Shown: positions 44,634 to 53,732, counted from the stretch's first letter. The stretch is DNA of 54,561 nt from Verrucomicrobiota bacterium (GCA_009885995.1 VFJQ01000089.1:1-54561); one strand, 5' to 3'. Made by a program: numbers and translations. Notes: a model not told the origin generated them from the letters alone.

Positions 44634-44636
44634 TTT

Positions 44637-45314
44637 ATGGGCCAGAAAGTCAATCCCATCGGCTACCGACTTGCGCTGAATCGTGACTGGCGCTCACGCT
44701 GGTTCGCGAGTTCAAAGGAACTGCCAGAATTTCTGAGATCAGATGTCCAGATTCGTGCCTACATAAAGGAGAAACTCAAGCAAGCGGCTGTTTCTAAGAC
44801 CTTGATCGAGCGCGCGTGGAACAGCATCCGCGTGACAATTTACACGGCGCGTCCAGGTGTTGTGATTGGTCGAAAAGGAGCTGAGATTGAAAAGATGACC
44901 GATGACATCTCTAAAATGGCGGGCGGCAAGCAGATTAAAATCGACATTCAAGAGATTAAAACACCGGAACTCGTTGCGCAGTTGGTTGCTGAAAATGTGG
45001 CGATGCAGATTGAGCGTCGTATCAGTTTTCGCCGGGCTATGAAGAAATCCATTCAGACAACGATGGAGATGGGTGCCGAAGGTATCAAGCTTCGATGCGC
45101 AGGTCGCCTTGGCGGAGCGGAAATCAGTCGCGCAGAATGGTATCGCGAGGGAAAAGTGCCGTTGCATACACTTCGCACACCAATTGATTATGGATTTGCT
45201 GAAGCACGCACTACGTATGGCGCAATCGGAGTGAAGTGCTGGATTTGTAAGAGTCGGGACGAAACCGAAGTCACTGAAGTTAAGGCGGAAGCGCCTAGTC
45301 CGATTGTCAGTTGA
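44637..45314 (+). CDS. rpsC: 30S ribosomal protein S3
   Basis: 225 residues. [20 protein letters not shown] start, KH domain with [14 protein letters not shown] (GxxG loop), and the C-terminal [20 protein letters not shown] with [20 protein letters not shown]. It lines the mRNA entry channel with helicase activity. 3 bp after rplV. Confidence 0.98.
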   Translation: MGQKVNPIGYRLALNRDWRSRWFASSKELPEFLRSDVQIRAYIKEKLKQAAVSKTLIERAWNSIRVTIYTARPGVVIGRKGAEIEKMTDDISKMAGGKQIKIDIQEIKTPELVAQLVAENVAMQIERRISFRRAMKKSIQTTMEMGAEGIKLRCAGRLGGAEISRAEWYREGKVPLHTLRTPIDYGFAEARTTYGAIGVKCWICKSRDETEVTEVKAEAPSPIVS

Positions 45315-45348
45315 CATATCTCATAATTATTAACAACGGGAATACGTT

Positions 45349-45771
45349 ATGCCTTTAATGCCCAAACGCGTGAAATATCGGAAGACACAGCGCGGCAGTC
45401 GTGCTGGTAACGCTTCACGCAATGTTAACATCGATTTCGGAGCCTTCGCTTTACAGACACTGGAGCGCGCATGGATCACGAACACTCAAATTGAAGCGGC
45501 ACGCGTGGCGCTTACCCGGAATATGAAGCGCAAGGGAAAACTCTGGATTCGCATATTCCCAGACAAATCTGTAACAGCACGCCCGCCTGAGACTCGAATG
45601 GGAAAAGGTAAAGGTCAGCCGGAGTATTGGGTTGCGACCGTCCGTCCAGGAAACATTCTCTTCGAACTCGACGGTGTATCGGAATCTGTCGCTCGTGAGT
45701 CGTTGCGCCTCGCTGCAGATAAGCTTCCGGTGAGGACGAAATTTCTCTCACGCCACCGCGCTGCTGCCTAG
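45349..45771 (+). CDS. rplP: 50S ribosomal protein L16
   Basis: 140 residues; [16 protein letters not shown] offers two in-frame ATG starts (45349 or 45358). Core [40 protein letters not shown] and [20 protein letters not shown]. Binds near the A site and the aminoacyl-tRNA elbow. Confidence 0.97.
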   Translation: MPLMPKRVKYRKTQRGSRAGNASRNVNIDFGAFALQTLERAWITNTQIEAARVALTRNMKRKGKLWIRIFPDKSVTARPPETRMGKGKGQPEYWVATVRPGNILFELDGVSESVARESLRLAADKLPVRTKFLSRHRAAA

Positions 45772-45784
45772 ACAATAATTCCAG

Positions 45785-46009
45785 ATGAAAAGCGAAGAAC
45801 TCAGACAATTGAGTGACCAGGAACTTAAAGCTCGTGCGGTCGAATTGAAGGATGAATTGTTTCATCTTCGACTCCAGCGGGCAAGTGGCCAACTTGAAAA
45901 GCCTCATCTTTTCAAGCAGCACCGCAAAGAGATTGCCCGATGCCTAACTATCCTTACCGAGCGCGAACTCAAAATGACGCCGAAGGTTATCGTGGCAACA
46001 AACAAGTAA
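45785..46009 (+). CDS. rpmC: 50S ribosomal protein L29
   Basis: 74 residues: [20 protein letters not shown] then [20 protein letters not shown] and [16 protein letters not shown], the two-helix hairpin typical of L29. Slightly extended at the C-terminus. Confidence 0.95.
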   Translation: MKSEELRQLSDQELKARAVELKDELFHLRLQRASGQLEKPHLFKQHRKEIARCLTILTERELKMTPKVIVATNK

Positions 46010-46013
46010 AAAC

Positions 46014-46319
46014 ATGACTGATGCAATAGAGACTGCTGCCAACGAGGTCGTTGCCCCGCCTTTTACGCTCGCAAAACGTGGGTTGCGGAAAGAACGAATC
46101 GGTCAGGTTGTTTCAACCAAGATGCAAAAAACTTGCGTCGTCGAAACAGTTACCCGGGTCCCGCACCCGCGGTTCGGAAAAATAATTAAGCACCGCAAGC
46201 GATTCTACGTGCATGACGAAGAGAAGAGCGCGCAAGTCGGTGATACGGTTCGTATCTCTGAGACACGTCCCTTGAGCAGACTCAAGCGTTGGCGATTGGT
46301 TGAAGTTATCAAACACTAG
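46014..46319 (+). CDS. rpsQ: 30S ribosomal protein S17
   Basis: 101 residues. The OB-fold core is [40 protein letters not shown] and [20 protein letters not shown]. About 20 extra residues precede it, with an in-frame start only at 46014. Confidence 0.96.
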   Translation: MTDAIETAANEVVAPPFTLAKRGLRKERIGQVVSTKMQKTCVVETVTRVPHPRFGKIIKHRKRFYVHDEEKSAQVGDTVRISETRPLSRLKRWRLVEVIKH

Positions 46320-46338
46320 GAGAACACTCCCGCTTTTT

Positions 46339-46707
46339 ATGGTTCAAATTCGATCAAGACTCGACGTCGCTGACAATACTGGCGCCCGTATGGCCAAGAT
46401 GATTGGTGTCATCGGCAAAAAAAACAAACTCGATGCCGGAATCGGGGACGTGATTACGGCGCACATTCGTGAGGCTACGCCTGGCGGACAAGTAAAAAAG
46501 GGCGAAGTAGTCCGCGCGGTTCTCGTGCGCACCCGACACTCAATTCCGCGTGACGATGGCAGCTATTTGCGCTTCGATCGCAATGCGATTGTGATAATCG
46601 ATAAGGATCAAAATCCGCGCGGGACTCGCATCTTTGGTCCTGTCGCGCGCGAACTTCGTGAAAAGAATTTCATGAAAATAATTAGCCTTGCTCCCGAGGT
46701 TCTATAG
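46339..46707 (+). CDS. rplN: 50S ribosomal protein L14
   Basis: 122 residues, exactly the family length, from the ATG at 46339 ([20 protein letters not shown]). Contains [40 protein letters not shown] and [20 protein letters not shown]. Part of the intersubunit bridge and the site for RsfS silencing factor. Confidence 0.98.
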   Translation: MVQIRSRLDVADNTGARMAKMIGVIGKKNKLDAGIGDVITAHIREATPGGQVKKGEVVRAVLVRTRHSIPRDDGSYLRFDRNAIVIIDKDQNPRGTRIFGPVARELREKNFMKIISLAPEVL

Positions 46708-46710
46708 CAA

Positions 46711-46983
46711 ATGAGCAGACAAACATTTCATGTCCGCAGTGGCGACACTGTTCAAGTTATTAGCGGAAACCACAAGGGTGCCCAAGGAAGAATTCTTCAG
46801 GTTATCGGTAAGAAACAACAAGTGATTATCGAAGGGGTTCGCATGCTCAAGAAACATGCCCGCCGCACGCAACAGAATCAGAGCGGGGGCATCATTTCCC
46901 AGGAGGGGCCAGTTCATGTCAGCAACGTCAAATTAGTCGAACGCCCGACTGCGCCCGTGCGATTCAGCAAGAGAAAGGCTTAA
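46711..46983 (+). CDS. rplX: 50S ribosomal protein L24
   Basis: 90 residues. KOW motif at [20 protein letters not shown], then [20 protein letters not shown] and [17 protein letters not shown]. An assembly initiator for 23S rRNA. 3 bp after rplN. Confidence 0.97.
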   Translation: MSRQTFHVRSGDTVQVISGNHKGAQGRILQVIGKKQQVIIEGVRMLKKHARRTQQNQSGGIISQEGPVHVSNVKLVERPTAPVRFSKRKA

Positions 46984-46987
46984 GGCT

Positions 46988-47584
46988 ATGACCGGTGAAC
47001 TCCACAAATATTATACAGACACAGTAGTTCCTATCCTGCGCGAAAAGCACGCCTATGGGAATGCTCATCAATCGCCGCGAATTGCGAAGGTTGTTGTGAA
47101 TTCTTGCGTTAGCGCGAATCTAAATGACCAGAAGCAAGCGCTTGAGGATGTAAAGAACGAATTGGCGGTAATTACTGGGCAAAAACCCGCCGAAACGCGC
47201 TCGAAAACAAGTATCGCGAACTTCAAACTCAGAAAGAATCAAGCGATCGGTGCAAAAGTCACGCTCCGAGGTCAAAGAATGTATGATTTTCTTGAGCGCC
47301 TGATCCAGATGGCGCTACCTCGTATCCGCGATTTTCGCGGTGTTTCATCGCGCGGGTTTGACGGGAATGGAAATTACACAATGGGAATTGCCGATCAGTC
47401 GATTTTTCCTGAAATTGAATTGGACAAGATCAAGCGCAACATTGGGTTCGATATTACAATTGTGACGACCGCAGGCACCGATGCCGAGGCAAAATCTCTG
47501 CTGGCGGAACTCGGTGTTCCCTTCAGCGACAAACCGAAACGCCAACCTGCGAAAATTGTTGAAGCAATTCCTGCATTGAGCTGA
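46988..47584 (+). CDS. rplE: 50S ribosomal protein L5
   Basis: 198 residues. NAHQSPRIAKVVVNSCVSAN, then TGQKPAETRSKTSIANFKLR, GAKVTLRGQRMYDFLERLIQ and the RDFRGVSSRGFDGNGNYTMG block. Contacts 5S rRNA and tRNA in the P site. The next gene is rpsH after 2 bp, so the usual rpsN is absent. Confidence 0.97.
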   Translation: MTGELHKYYTDTVVPILREKHAYGNAHQSPRIAKVVVNSCVSANLNDQKQALEDVKNELAVITGQKPAETRSKTSIANFKLRKNQAIGAKVTLRGQRMYDFLERLIQMALPRIRDFRGVSSRGFDGNGNYTMGIADQSIFPEIELDKIKRNIGFDITIVTTAGTDAEAKSLLAELGVPFSDKPKRQPAKIVEAIPALS

Positions 47585-47586
47585 AC

Positions 47587-47985
47587 ATGAGCCAAATTAC
47601 TGATCCGATTTCAGATTTTCTAACACGCTTGCGCAATAGCACGCGTGCTGAACAAGTGCAGACGAATGCGCCATATTCTAAGATGAAAGCGGAGATCGCT
47701 CGCATCTTAAAGCAAGAGGGCTATATTGCCGATTATACCGTCGACACCTCCGGGGTATTCCCAGAGATCCGCGTTACGAATAAGTATGTCGATCGGAACC
47801 CTGCAATTACAGGACTGAAGCGTGTAAGCAAACCCGGCCTGCGAAAATATGTTTCTGTAGCCGAAATTCCGCGCGTTCTCGGCGGAATGGGAATCGCCAT
47901 TCTTTCCACATCGAATGGTGTAGTTTCCGGTCGAGAGGCAAAGAAACAAAATGCAGGTGGCGAGTTGCTCGCCATTGTATGGTAG
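47587..47985 (+). CDS. rpsH: 30S ribosomal protein S8
   Basis: 132 residues. DPISDFLTRLRNSTRAEQVQ start, ILKQEGYIADYTVD and VSKPGLRKYVSVAEIPRVLG with the terminal GIAILSTSNGVVSGREAKKQ. A central-domain 16S binder and in enterobacteria the repressor of the spc operon. Confidence 0.98.
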   Translation: MSQITDPISDFLTRLRNSTRAEQVQTNAPYSKMKAEIARILKQEGYIADYTVDTSGVFPEIRVTNKYVDRNPAITGLKRVSKPGLRKYVSVAEIPRVLGGMGIAILSTSNGVVSGREAKKQNAGGELLAIVW

Positions 47986-48001
47986 TTAAACTCCGTCTAA
48001 T

Positions 48002-48541
48002 ATGTCACGAATTGGAAAGAAATTAATTCAATTGCCGTCGCAAGTTAAGCTCAGCATCACATCGGCTGGTGCTGTGACTGTTGAGGGGCCAAAGGGGAAG
48101 TTGGAATACAATCTTCCCACGCAAATCAACGGAGTGGTTGCTCACGATAGCGTAGCATTCGAACGCGCGGATGACAGTCGCAAGGTGAGGGCGCTGCATG
48201 GTCTTGCTCGCGCGTTGGTTAGCAATATGGTCCTTGGCGTGAGTCAGGGGTTCTCTAAAAAGCTGGAAATTCAAGGCGTCGGCTTTAAAGCGGCCGTTCA
48301 AGGCGGGACACTTAAGCTAAATCTCGGCTTCTCTCATGACATACATTTTCCAATTCCAGAGGGTATTAAGATTACTGTGACCGACAACACAAAACTTCAA
48401 GTCGATGGGATAGACCGTCAACTCGTTGGTCAGGTTGCCGCTGATATTCGGAGTTACTATCCTCCTGAACCTTATAAAGGTAAGGGTGTTCGCTACGTGG
48501 GTGAACATATCATTCGCAAGGAAGGAAAGACTGTTCAATAA
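48002..48541 (+). CDS. rplF: 50S ribosomal protein L6
   Basis: 179 residues. MSRIGKKLIQLPSQVKLSIT start, VEGPKGKLEYNLP, ARALVSNMVLGVSQGFSKKL and the C-terminal PEPYKGKGVRYVGEHIIRKE, all in register. Located near the GTPase-associated centre. Confidence 0.98.
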   Translation: MSRIGKKLIQLPSQVKLSITSAGAVTVEGPKGKLEYNLPTQINGVVAHDSVAFERADDSRKVRALHGLARALVSNMVLGVSQGFSKKLEIQGVGFKAAVQGGTLKLNLGFSHDIHFPIPEGIKITVTDNTKLQVDGIDRQLVGQVAADIRSYYPPEPYKGKGVRYVGEHIIRKEGKTVQ

Positions 48542-48547
48542 TTTCTT

Positions 48548-48901
48548 ATGGCCTCTCGCAAGGAACAAATAAAAATTCGCCATGCGCGAATTCGCAAACG
48601 TATCTCTGGAACGGGAGAGCGACCCAGGCTTGCTGTGCATTTTTCAGGACAGCATATTTACGCACAGATTATCGATGATGACAAAGGTCGCACCCTCACT
48701 TCCGTAAACACCACGGAAGCCGAATTTCGGTCTGAGGGGAAATCGAATATTGCGACTGCCGTAAGGGTGGGCGTGGCTCTCGCAGATAGAGCGAAGCATC
48801 TTAATATCCTGAAAGTTGTCTTCGATCGTGGTGGTTTCCTTTACCACGGTAAGGTTAGAGCTCTTGCAGACGCTGCCCGGGATGGCGGACTTGTATTTTA
48901 A
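48548..48901 (+). CDS. rplR: 50S ribosomal protein L18
   Basis: 117 residues. [40 protein letters not shown] and [20 protein letters not shown]. Binds 5S rRNA along with L5. Confidence 0.97.
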   Translation: MASRKEQIKIRHARIRKRISGTGERPRLAVHFSGQHIYAQIIDDDKGRTLTSVNTTEAEFRSEGKSNIATAVRVGVALADRAKHLNILKVVFDRGGFLYHGKVRALADAARDGGLVF

Positions 48902-48917
48902 TTTTTCAAAACTATCC

Positions 48918-49454
48918 ATGCCACCACCGAACACTCGTAGCCGTAGACCGGAGCAAACCGCAGACTCTGCGCAGAATAAGGAGGCAATGGTCGAGAAGGT
49001 CGTATTCATCAATCGTTGCGCCAAAGTTGTGAAAGGTGGTCGTCGCTTCAGTTTCAGCGCGCTCATTGTCGCCGGAGATCGACAAGGACGGGTCGGTTGC
49101 GGCTTCGGAAAAGCAAACGAAGTTTCGGAGGCTATTCGGAAGGCTAGCGAATCGGCTAAAAAGTCTCTGATCAAAGTAGCAGTGCGCGAGAACACCATTC
49201 CTCACGAGGTCGTGGGCGAGCACGGCGGTGGTCGTGTGTTGTTGCGTCCAGCATCGCCCGGCACCGGTGTCATCGCTGGTGGCGGGGTTCGCGCAGTGGT
49301 TGAGGCTGCCGGGATCCGCGACGTGCTCGCAAAATCGTTGGGTTCAAGCAATCATGCTAATGTGGTGAAGGCAACGCTGGCAGCACTAAGACAGCTTCGA
49401 TTGCGCAGCGACATTCTTGCTCTTCGCGGCATTCGCTCAAAGGCAGTTGTTTAA
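48918..49454 (+). CDS. rpsE: 30S ribosomal protein S5
   Basis: 178 residues from the ATG at 48918. The first 20 residues ([20 protein letters not shown]) are a polar extension. Double-stranded-RNA-binding fold [41 protein letters not shown]-terminal [20 protein letters not shown]. The usual next gene rpmD is absent; rplO follows after 12 bp. Confidence 0.97.
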   Translation: MPPPNTRSRRPEQTADSAQNKEAMVEKVVFINRCAKVVKGGRRFSFSALIVAGDRQGRVGCGFGKANEVSEAIRKASESAKKSLIKVAVRENTIPHEVVGEHGGGRVLLRPASPGTGVIAGGGVRAVVEAAGIRDVLAKSLGSSNHANVVKATLAALRQLRLRSDILALRGIRSKAVV

Positions 49455-49466
49455 CAGTTCTAAGTT

Positions 49467-49931
49467 ATGCTTACTCTATCCAACCTCAGTTCAACACCCG
49501 GGTCAAGAAAACGGCGGAAGCGTGTAGGCTGTGGTGAAAGCAGCGGCCATGGAAAAACTAGTGGCCGTGGTCATAAAGGTCAGAAGGCGCGCTCCGGTGG
49601 TAGTGTCCGCCTTGGATTTGAGGGCGGGCAAATGCCGCTTCTTCGTAAGATGCCGAAGCGCGGTTTTAACAATGCCGCATTCAAAAAATTATGGGGCATC
49701 GTTAACCTCAGAGACCTTGAACAATTTGTAGCGGGCACAGTCGTTGACGAGGCTGTCCTTCGTGAGCGACATCTTATTAGGGGCAAGGTCGATGGGATCA
49801 AAATCCTCGGTAATGGAGACATAACGAAAGCGTTGGTGCTCAAAGTTGATGCCATCAGCTCTGAGGCTCGGAAAAAGATCATCAACGCTGGTGGTGTGGT
49901 TGCGCTTACGACGGTATTGACGCCAGCTTGA
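49467..49931 (+). CDS. rplO: 50S ribosomal protein L15
   Basis: 154 residues. LSNLSSTPGSRKRRKRVGCG, then GHGKTSGRGHKGQKARSGGS, FEGGQMPLLRKMPKRGFNN and the C-terminal globular domain. A late-assembly protein of the large subunit. An 83-bp gap with a strong hairpin separates it from secY. Confidence 0.97.
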   Translation: MLTLSNLSSTPGSRKRRKRVGCGESSGHGKTSGRGHKGQKARSGGSVRLGFEGGQMPLLRKMPKRGFNNAAFKKLWGIVNLRDLEQFVAGTVVDEAVLRERHLIRGKVDGIKILGNGDITKALVLKVDAISSEARKKIINAGGVVALTTVLTPA

Positions 49932-49961
49932 ACGGCTTGAGGTCACATCGCGCGCCCTCGC

Positions 49962-49986
49962 CGAGTTTTGCTCGCGAGCAAACTCG
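49962..49986 (+). promoter_or_regulatory. Strong hairpin between rplO and secY
   Basis: CGAGTTTTGCTC joined directly to GCGAGCAAACTCG forms an 11-bp stem with one bulged T. It begins 30 bases after the rplO stop and ends 28 bases before the secY ATG. No U-run follows, so a simple rho-independent terminator is unlikely; an attenuator, processing site or protection against decay is possible. Confidence 0.5.
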
Positions 49987-50014
49987 ATATCAGCCGCACA
50001 GATAGCAATACGTC

Positions 50015-51520
50015 ATGATTTCTGCATTCACCAACAGTTTCAAAATCCCGGAATTAAGGGCACGCATCCTATTCACGCTTGCGATGCTGGTCGTATTTCG
50101 GATTGGCACATCAATTGCGTGCCCAGGCGTGAATTCCGCGGTTATCCAAGCATGGTTTCAATCGCAGGTCGATGCCAACACCGGCGGTTCAGTTGCCGCG
50201 CTGTTTAACATTTTTAGTGGCGGTGCTCTGGAGAATTGTGCGATCTTTTCATTGGGAGTGATGCCCTACATCAGTGCCAGCATCATGTTACAGTTGCTGA
50301 CGGCCGTTATTCCGCAGCTGGGCAAGCTTGCAAAAGAGGACGGTGGTCGCCAGCGAATAATGCAATACACGCGTTACACGACAATCGCGTTGTGTGTATT
50401 CCAAGGCTATTTGCTCGCATTATCGTTCGAAAATCCACAGTCGAACCCGTTTTTGCACGGCATCATGGACACGATCAACAGGCTTGGTGTTCCGTTGGTT
50501 GCTGTCCCGGGTTTCGCATTTCGCGCACTGTCGGTGGTGACGCTTACCGCAGGAACTATGCTCTTGATGTGGATTGGCGATCAGATAACGGATCACGGGG
50601 TTGGTAACGGTATGTCGATGATCATCGCGGCTGGAATTGTTGCGCGACTGCCGGCAGGCATGCTTCAGGCGTGGCACACGTTCGTTCCAGCGGCGGGTGG
50701 GGGAAGTCAGGTCAATCCAATGGTGCTGGTGTTGATGATTGCGTTCTTGGTGCTTGTGATCGCTGGGGTAATCTGTGTAACCCAAGCGCAACGCAAGGTT
50801 AGCGTGCAATACGCCAAGCGTGTAGTCGGACGAAAGGTGTATGGCGGGCAAACTCAGTTCATGCCGCTTAAGGTGAACTACGCAGGAGTCATGCCGATCA
50901 TCTTCGCGCAGGCTATCCTCGTCTTCCCCTCTACGATCGTGAACATGATGTTCACGAACTCGAACGGAGCTCAAGCCATCGCGCAAATGCTAGCGCACGG
51001 ATGGTTGCACTATTCACTCTATGGTGCCATGATTTTTTTCTTCAGCTATTTCTGGGTGGCGACGCAGTTTCAGCCGCAGCAGATTGCTGACGATCTCAAA
51101 AAGTATGGGGGCTACATCCCAGGCGTGCGACCGGGCAAGCCGACGGCGGATTTTCTTGATTTTACGATGACTCGGTTGACATTCGCCGGTGCCATCTTCC
51201 TGACGATCATTGCGATCTTGCCGCAGATGCTCTCGGAGATGTTGCAAGTGCCGTATATCGCCGCACAGTTTTTTGGTGGCACGAGTCTCTTGATCGTCGT
51301 TGGCGTTGTGCTTGACACGATGCGGCAGGTCGAGACGCACTTGATTCAGCGCCACTACGATGGCTTCCTGCGGAAGGGGCGCATCCGCGGTCGCTTCGAC
51401 CGCGCAGTCGAAAACCGTGGTGAGACGGTCAAGCAGGGCGCGCTAATCTGGCTCTATGCGATTGTTGCTGCTTTGGTTGTCGCTGGGGTGGCCGCGTTTC
51501 TCTCTGGACGTTCCAACTGA
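50015..51520 (+). CDS. secY: Protein translocase subunit SecY
   Basis: 501 residues, slightly longer than E. coli's 443. Ten hydrophobic segments. N-terminal region IPELRARILFTLAMLVVFRI, plug area after it, then GVMPYISASIMLQLLTAVIP (TM2-3), GNGMSMIIAAGIVARLP, the cytoplasmic loop KRVVGRKVYGGQTQFMPLKV and the C-terminal HYDGFLRKGRIRGR with the ribosome-contacting Arg residues. It forms the SecYEG channel. The map start follows after 1 bp. Confidence 0.98.
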   Translation: MISAFTNSFKIPELRARILFTLAMLVVFRIGTSIACPGVNSAVIQAWFQSQVDANTGGSVAALFNIFSGGALENCAIFSLGVMPYISASIMLQLLTAVIPQLGKLAKEDGGRQRIMQYTRYTTIALCVFQGYLLALSFENPQSNPFLHGIMDTINRLGVPLVAVPGFAFRALSVVTLTAGTMLLMWIGDQITDHGVGNGMSMIIAAGIVARLPAGMLQAWHTFVPAAGGGSQVNPMVLVLMIAFLVLVIAGVICVTQAQRKVSVQYAKRVVGRKVYGGQTQFMPLKVNYAGVMPIIFAQAILVFPSTIVNMMFTNSNGAQAIAQMLAHGWLHYSLYGAMIFFFSYFWVATQFQPQQIADDLKKYGGYIPGVRPGKPTADFLDFTMTRLTFAGAIFLTIIAILPQMLSEMLQVPYIAAQFFGGTSLLIVVGVVLDTMRQVETHLIQRHYDGFLRKGRIRGRFDRAVENRGETVKQGALIWLYAIVAALVVAGVAAFLSGRSN

Positions 51521-51521
51521 C

Positions 51522-52286
51522 GTGATTCCGGTTAAGAACGATCGTGAAATCGCGAAGATGCGGATTGCATGCAATACTGCGAGTGTAGTGCTTGAGCGGG
51601 TTTGCTCTATTGTCCGACCCGGTGTCACGACGAGGGAAGTAAATCAGGCTGCGGCAGATTTCATGGCTGGCGAAGCCTGTAGGAGCGCTTTTCTCGATTA
51701 CCGGGGATTTCCAGGTCACATCTGCATCTCGCTTAATCAAGAAGTCGTCCATGGTATTGGGGGACCGCGGCGGATTCAGTATGGCGATATCGTGAAGATC
51801 GACTGCGGAGTGATAAAGGACGGATGGGTGGGTGACACCGCAACAACGGTGCCCGTGGGTGTGATCGATCCGCGGGTGATGCTGCTTTTGGAGGTTACCG
51901 AGAATTCTCTTCATCTCGCGATCACTTACGCGCTGGCGGGCCGTCGGCTCGGAGATTTGTGCGCGGCGATCGAAGATGAGATAGTAGCCAATGGATTTAG
52001 TGTCGTTCGGGAGTTTGTCGGTCACGGCGTCGGACGAAAACTTCACGAAGAGCCTCAGGTTCCCAACTATGGGCGCCCAGGCACTGGTCCGAAGTTGAAG
52101 CCCGGGATGACCATAGCGATTGAGCCAATGGTGAACATGGGCGGAGCCGCTGTCCGCGTTCTGGCTGACGAGTGGACCGTCGTCACTGTGGACGGCAAAC
52201 CCTCGGCACACTTCGAGCATACTGTCTTGGTCACTAAAGGCGAACCTGAGATACTGACTCGACGTGAACGAACCTTGTCTAAATAG
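51522..52286 (+). CDS. map: Methionine aminopeptidase, type I
   Basis: 254 residues from a GTG at 51522, one base after the secY stop; this gives the family N-terminus IPVKNDREIAKMRIACNTA. Metal ligands are in place: H77 (QEVVHGIG), D94 (KIDCGV), D105 (GDTATT), His in FVGHGVGRKLHEEP, Glu in AIEPMVNMG, and Glu in HFEHTVLVT. Removes the initiator Met from nascent proteins. The secY-map pair lacks adk, which often sits between them. Confidence 0.95.
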   Translation: MIPVKNDREIAKMRIACNTASVVLERVCSIVRPGVTTREVNQAAADFMAGEACRSAFLDYRGFPGHICISLNQEVVHGIGGPRRIQYGDIVKIDCGVIKDGWVGDTATTVPVGVIDPRVMLLLEVTENSLHLAITYALAGRRLGDLCAAIEDEIVANGFSVVREFVGHGVGRKLHEEPQVPNYGRPGTGPKLKPGMTIAIEPMVNMGGAAVRVLADEWTVVTVDGKPSAHFEHTVLVTKGEPEILTRRERTLSK

Positions 52287-52303
52287 GAGGGAAAACAGTC
52301 GAA

Positions 52304-52540
52304 TTGCTTCCGAACACAATGTTCCAAGTCGATTTGCTCAATCCTCAACCCATCCTTGTTCACGTTTCCAGAAAAATGCGCTTGAACTTTATTCACACCT
52401 TGCTGGGTGACAAATTTCTGTTAGAAACCGAGTTTGTTCGATCTGACGAAGGGAAGAACCGCCTTCCGACAGAAGTAGCGAACATTTGCAGTGTCGCACC
52501 GGAAAACAGAGTGTTTTTCGGGGCGATTTTTGTCCTCTAA
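52304..52540 (+). CDS. infA: Divergent, N-terminally short IF-1-like protein
   Basis: Sits exactly where infA is expected, between map and rpmJ. It reads [10 protein letters not shown] (IF-1: LPNTMFRVEL), [18 protein letters not shown] (IF-1: HISGKMRKNYIRILTGDK), then [14 protein letters not shown]. Frame upstream reaches a stop at 52280-52282, and only IGGKTVE precedes the TTG at 52304. So the usual first 10-12 residues with strand 1 start are missing and no ATG precedes the conserved block. An AGGAGG lies at 52285-52290 over the map stop codon, 13 bases before the TTG. The C-terminus has about 20 residues beyond IF-1. It may be a decaying copy with the true infA elsewhere, or a functional variant. 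Confidence 0.6.
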   Translation: MLPNTMFQVDLLNPQPILVHVSRKMRLNFIHTLLGDKFLLETEFVRSDEGKNRLPTEVANICSVAPENRVFFGAIFVL

Positions 52541-52554
52541 TCCAAACCATCGCA

Positions 52555-52668
52555 ATGAAAGTCCGAGCTTCCGTTAAACGTCTGTGTGAAAGCTGCCGCA
52601 TTGTTAAGCGGCAAGGCACCCTGCGCGTGATCTGCAAAAACCCACGCCACAAACAGCGTCAAGGCTAA
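52555..52668 (+). CDS. rpmJ: 50S ribosomal protein L36
   Basis: 37 residues from the ATG at 52555 ([20 protein letters not shown]). The zinc ribbon is complete: Cys11, Cys14, Cys27 and His32. The zinc-dependent (C+) form. Confidence 0.97.
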   Translation: MKVRASVKRLCESCRIVKRQGTLRVICKNPRHKQRQG

Positions 52669-52697
52669 CCTCAAATCTATCCAAGAACCCAAACGTC

Positions 52698-53081
52698 ATG
52701 CCCCGTCTCCTCGGCGTCGATATTCCCGGCGACAAGCGCATTGAAGCATCGCTTCCCTACATTTACGGCATCGGTCCCAGCCTCGCAAAGAAGGTCCTTG
52801 ACCAAGCCAACATCGATCCCGACATCCGCGCGAAAGATCTGACCCCGGAGCAAATCAACCACATTATCCAAGCGATTACGGCAAACAAACTTCCAGTTGA
52901 AGGCGATTTGCGCCGTGAGATACAGGGGCACTTGAAGCGGCTCCAAGCTATTAACTGCTATCGTGGGATCCGTCATCGCCGGAGTCTGCCGGTGCGTGGT
53001 CAGCGCACAAGCACCAATGCCCGGACCCGGAAAGGTCCGCGCAAAACGGTCGGCGTCGTTCGCGCAAAAGACACGAAATAG
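52698..53081 (+). CDS. rpsM: 30S ribosomal protein S13
   Basis: 127 residues. [40 protein letters not shown], and [20 protein letters not shown], then [20 protein letters not shown]. The C-terminal tail reaching toward the decoding site is intact. First gene of the alpha-type section. Confidence 0.98.
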   Translation: MPRLLGVDIPGDKRIEASLPYIYGIGPSLAKKVLDQANIDPDIRAKDLTPEQINHIIQAITANKLPVEGDLRREIQGHLKRLQAINCYRGIRHRRSLPVRGQRTSTNARTRKGPRKTVGVVRAKDTK

Positions 53082-53117
53082 GCGCAGACCGCCAGACCAC
53101 CGAACAACTAAGACATC

Positions 53118-53714
53118 ATGGCAGACACCAACAAACCCGAGAAACCGAAGATGGCCGAAACCGCCGAGACAGCACCGGCGGTTCAAGGTCCTACTGAGGC
53201 AGTGCCCAAGGAACCCAAGGCGAAGAGGTCTGCGAAGAGCGCAGACACAGCAACTGCCGTCGCGGTCGCTCCTGCAATTGCAGAGACTCCGCAACGCGAT
53301 GAACTCTCCCTTGATCCGAACCTCGCCGTCGAGCCCATCAAGATCGTCCGAGCGAAGGGCAGCAAGAATGTTCACAGCGGCGTCGCCCACGTGCTCGCAA
53401 CTTTCAACAACACGATCGTCAGCATTACCGACGGCAACGGCAATGTGATCGGGTGGTCGAGCGCAGGGAAGTGTGGCTTCAAGGGCTCGCGCAAGAGCAC
53501 CGCTTACGCTGCGCAGATGGTTGCACAGGACGCGTGCCGACAGGCGATGGGGCATGGCCTTCGTGAAGTCGAAGTTCGAGTGAAGGGCCCAGGTGCTGGT
53601 CGTGAATCCGCCGTTCGTGCGATTCAAGCTGTGGGCTTGGAGATCACGGTTATCAAAGACGTCACTCCGGTCCCACACAACGGATGCCGTCCGCCGAAAG
53701 CACGTCGCGTTTAA
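53118..53714 (+). CDS. rpsK: 30S ribosomal protein S11 with long N-terminal extension
   Basis: 198 residues against about 129 in most bacteria. The core begins near residue 73 ([40 protein letters not shown]) and ends [18 protein letters not shown], all standard. Residues 1-72 are Ala/Pro/Lys/Glu/Thr-rich low complexity. The ATG at 53118 is 36 bp after rpsM; no ATG or GTG is obvious nearer the core, so the extension appears to be translated. Confidence 0.94.
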   Translation: MADTNKPEKPKMAETAETAPAVQGPTEAVPKEPKAKRSAKSADTATAVAVAPAIAETPQRDELSLDPNLAVEPIKIVRAKGSKNVHSGVAHVLATFNNTIVSITDGNGNVIGWSSAGKCGFKGSRKSTAYAAQMVAQDACRQAMGHGLREVEVRVKGPGAGRESAVRAIQAVGLEITVIKDVTPVPHNGCRPPKARRV

Positions 53715-53732
53715 TCCCAACCGTATCCAATC

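Noticed and set aside
45311..45340. TTGACA at 45311 as an internal promoter before rplP
   Set aside because: It spans the rpsC stop codon, and no -10-like sequence occurs at 16-18 bp; the spacing to CATAAT is only 5 bp.
52285..52290. AGGAGG as proof that the infA-like frame is translated
   Set aside because: It overlaps the map stop codon, is 13 bases from the TTG, and other genes here do not use such sites, so it may be chance. It is noted but not used as decisive evidence.
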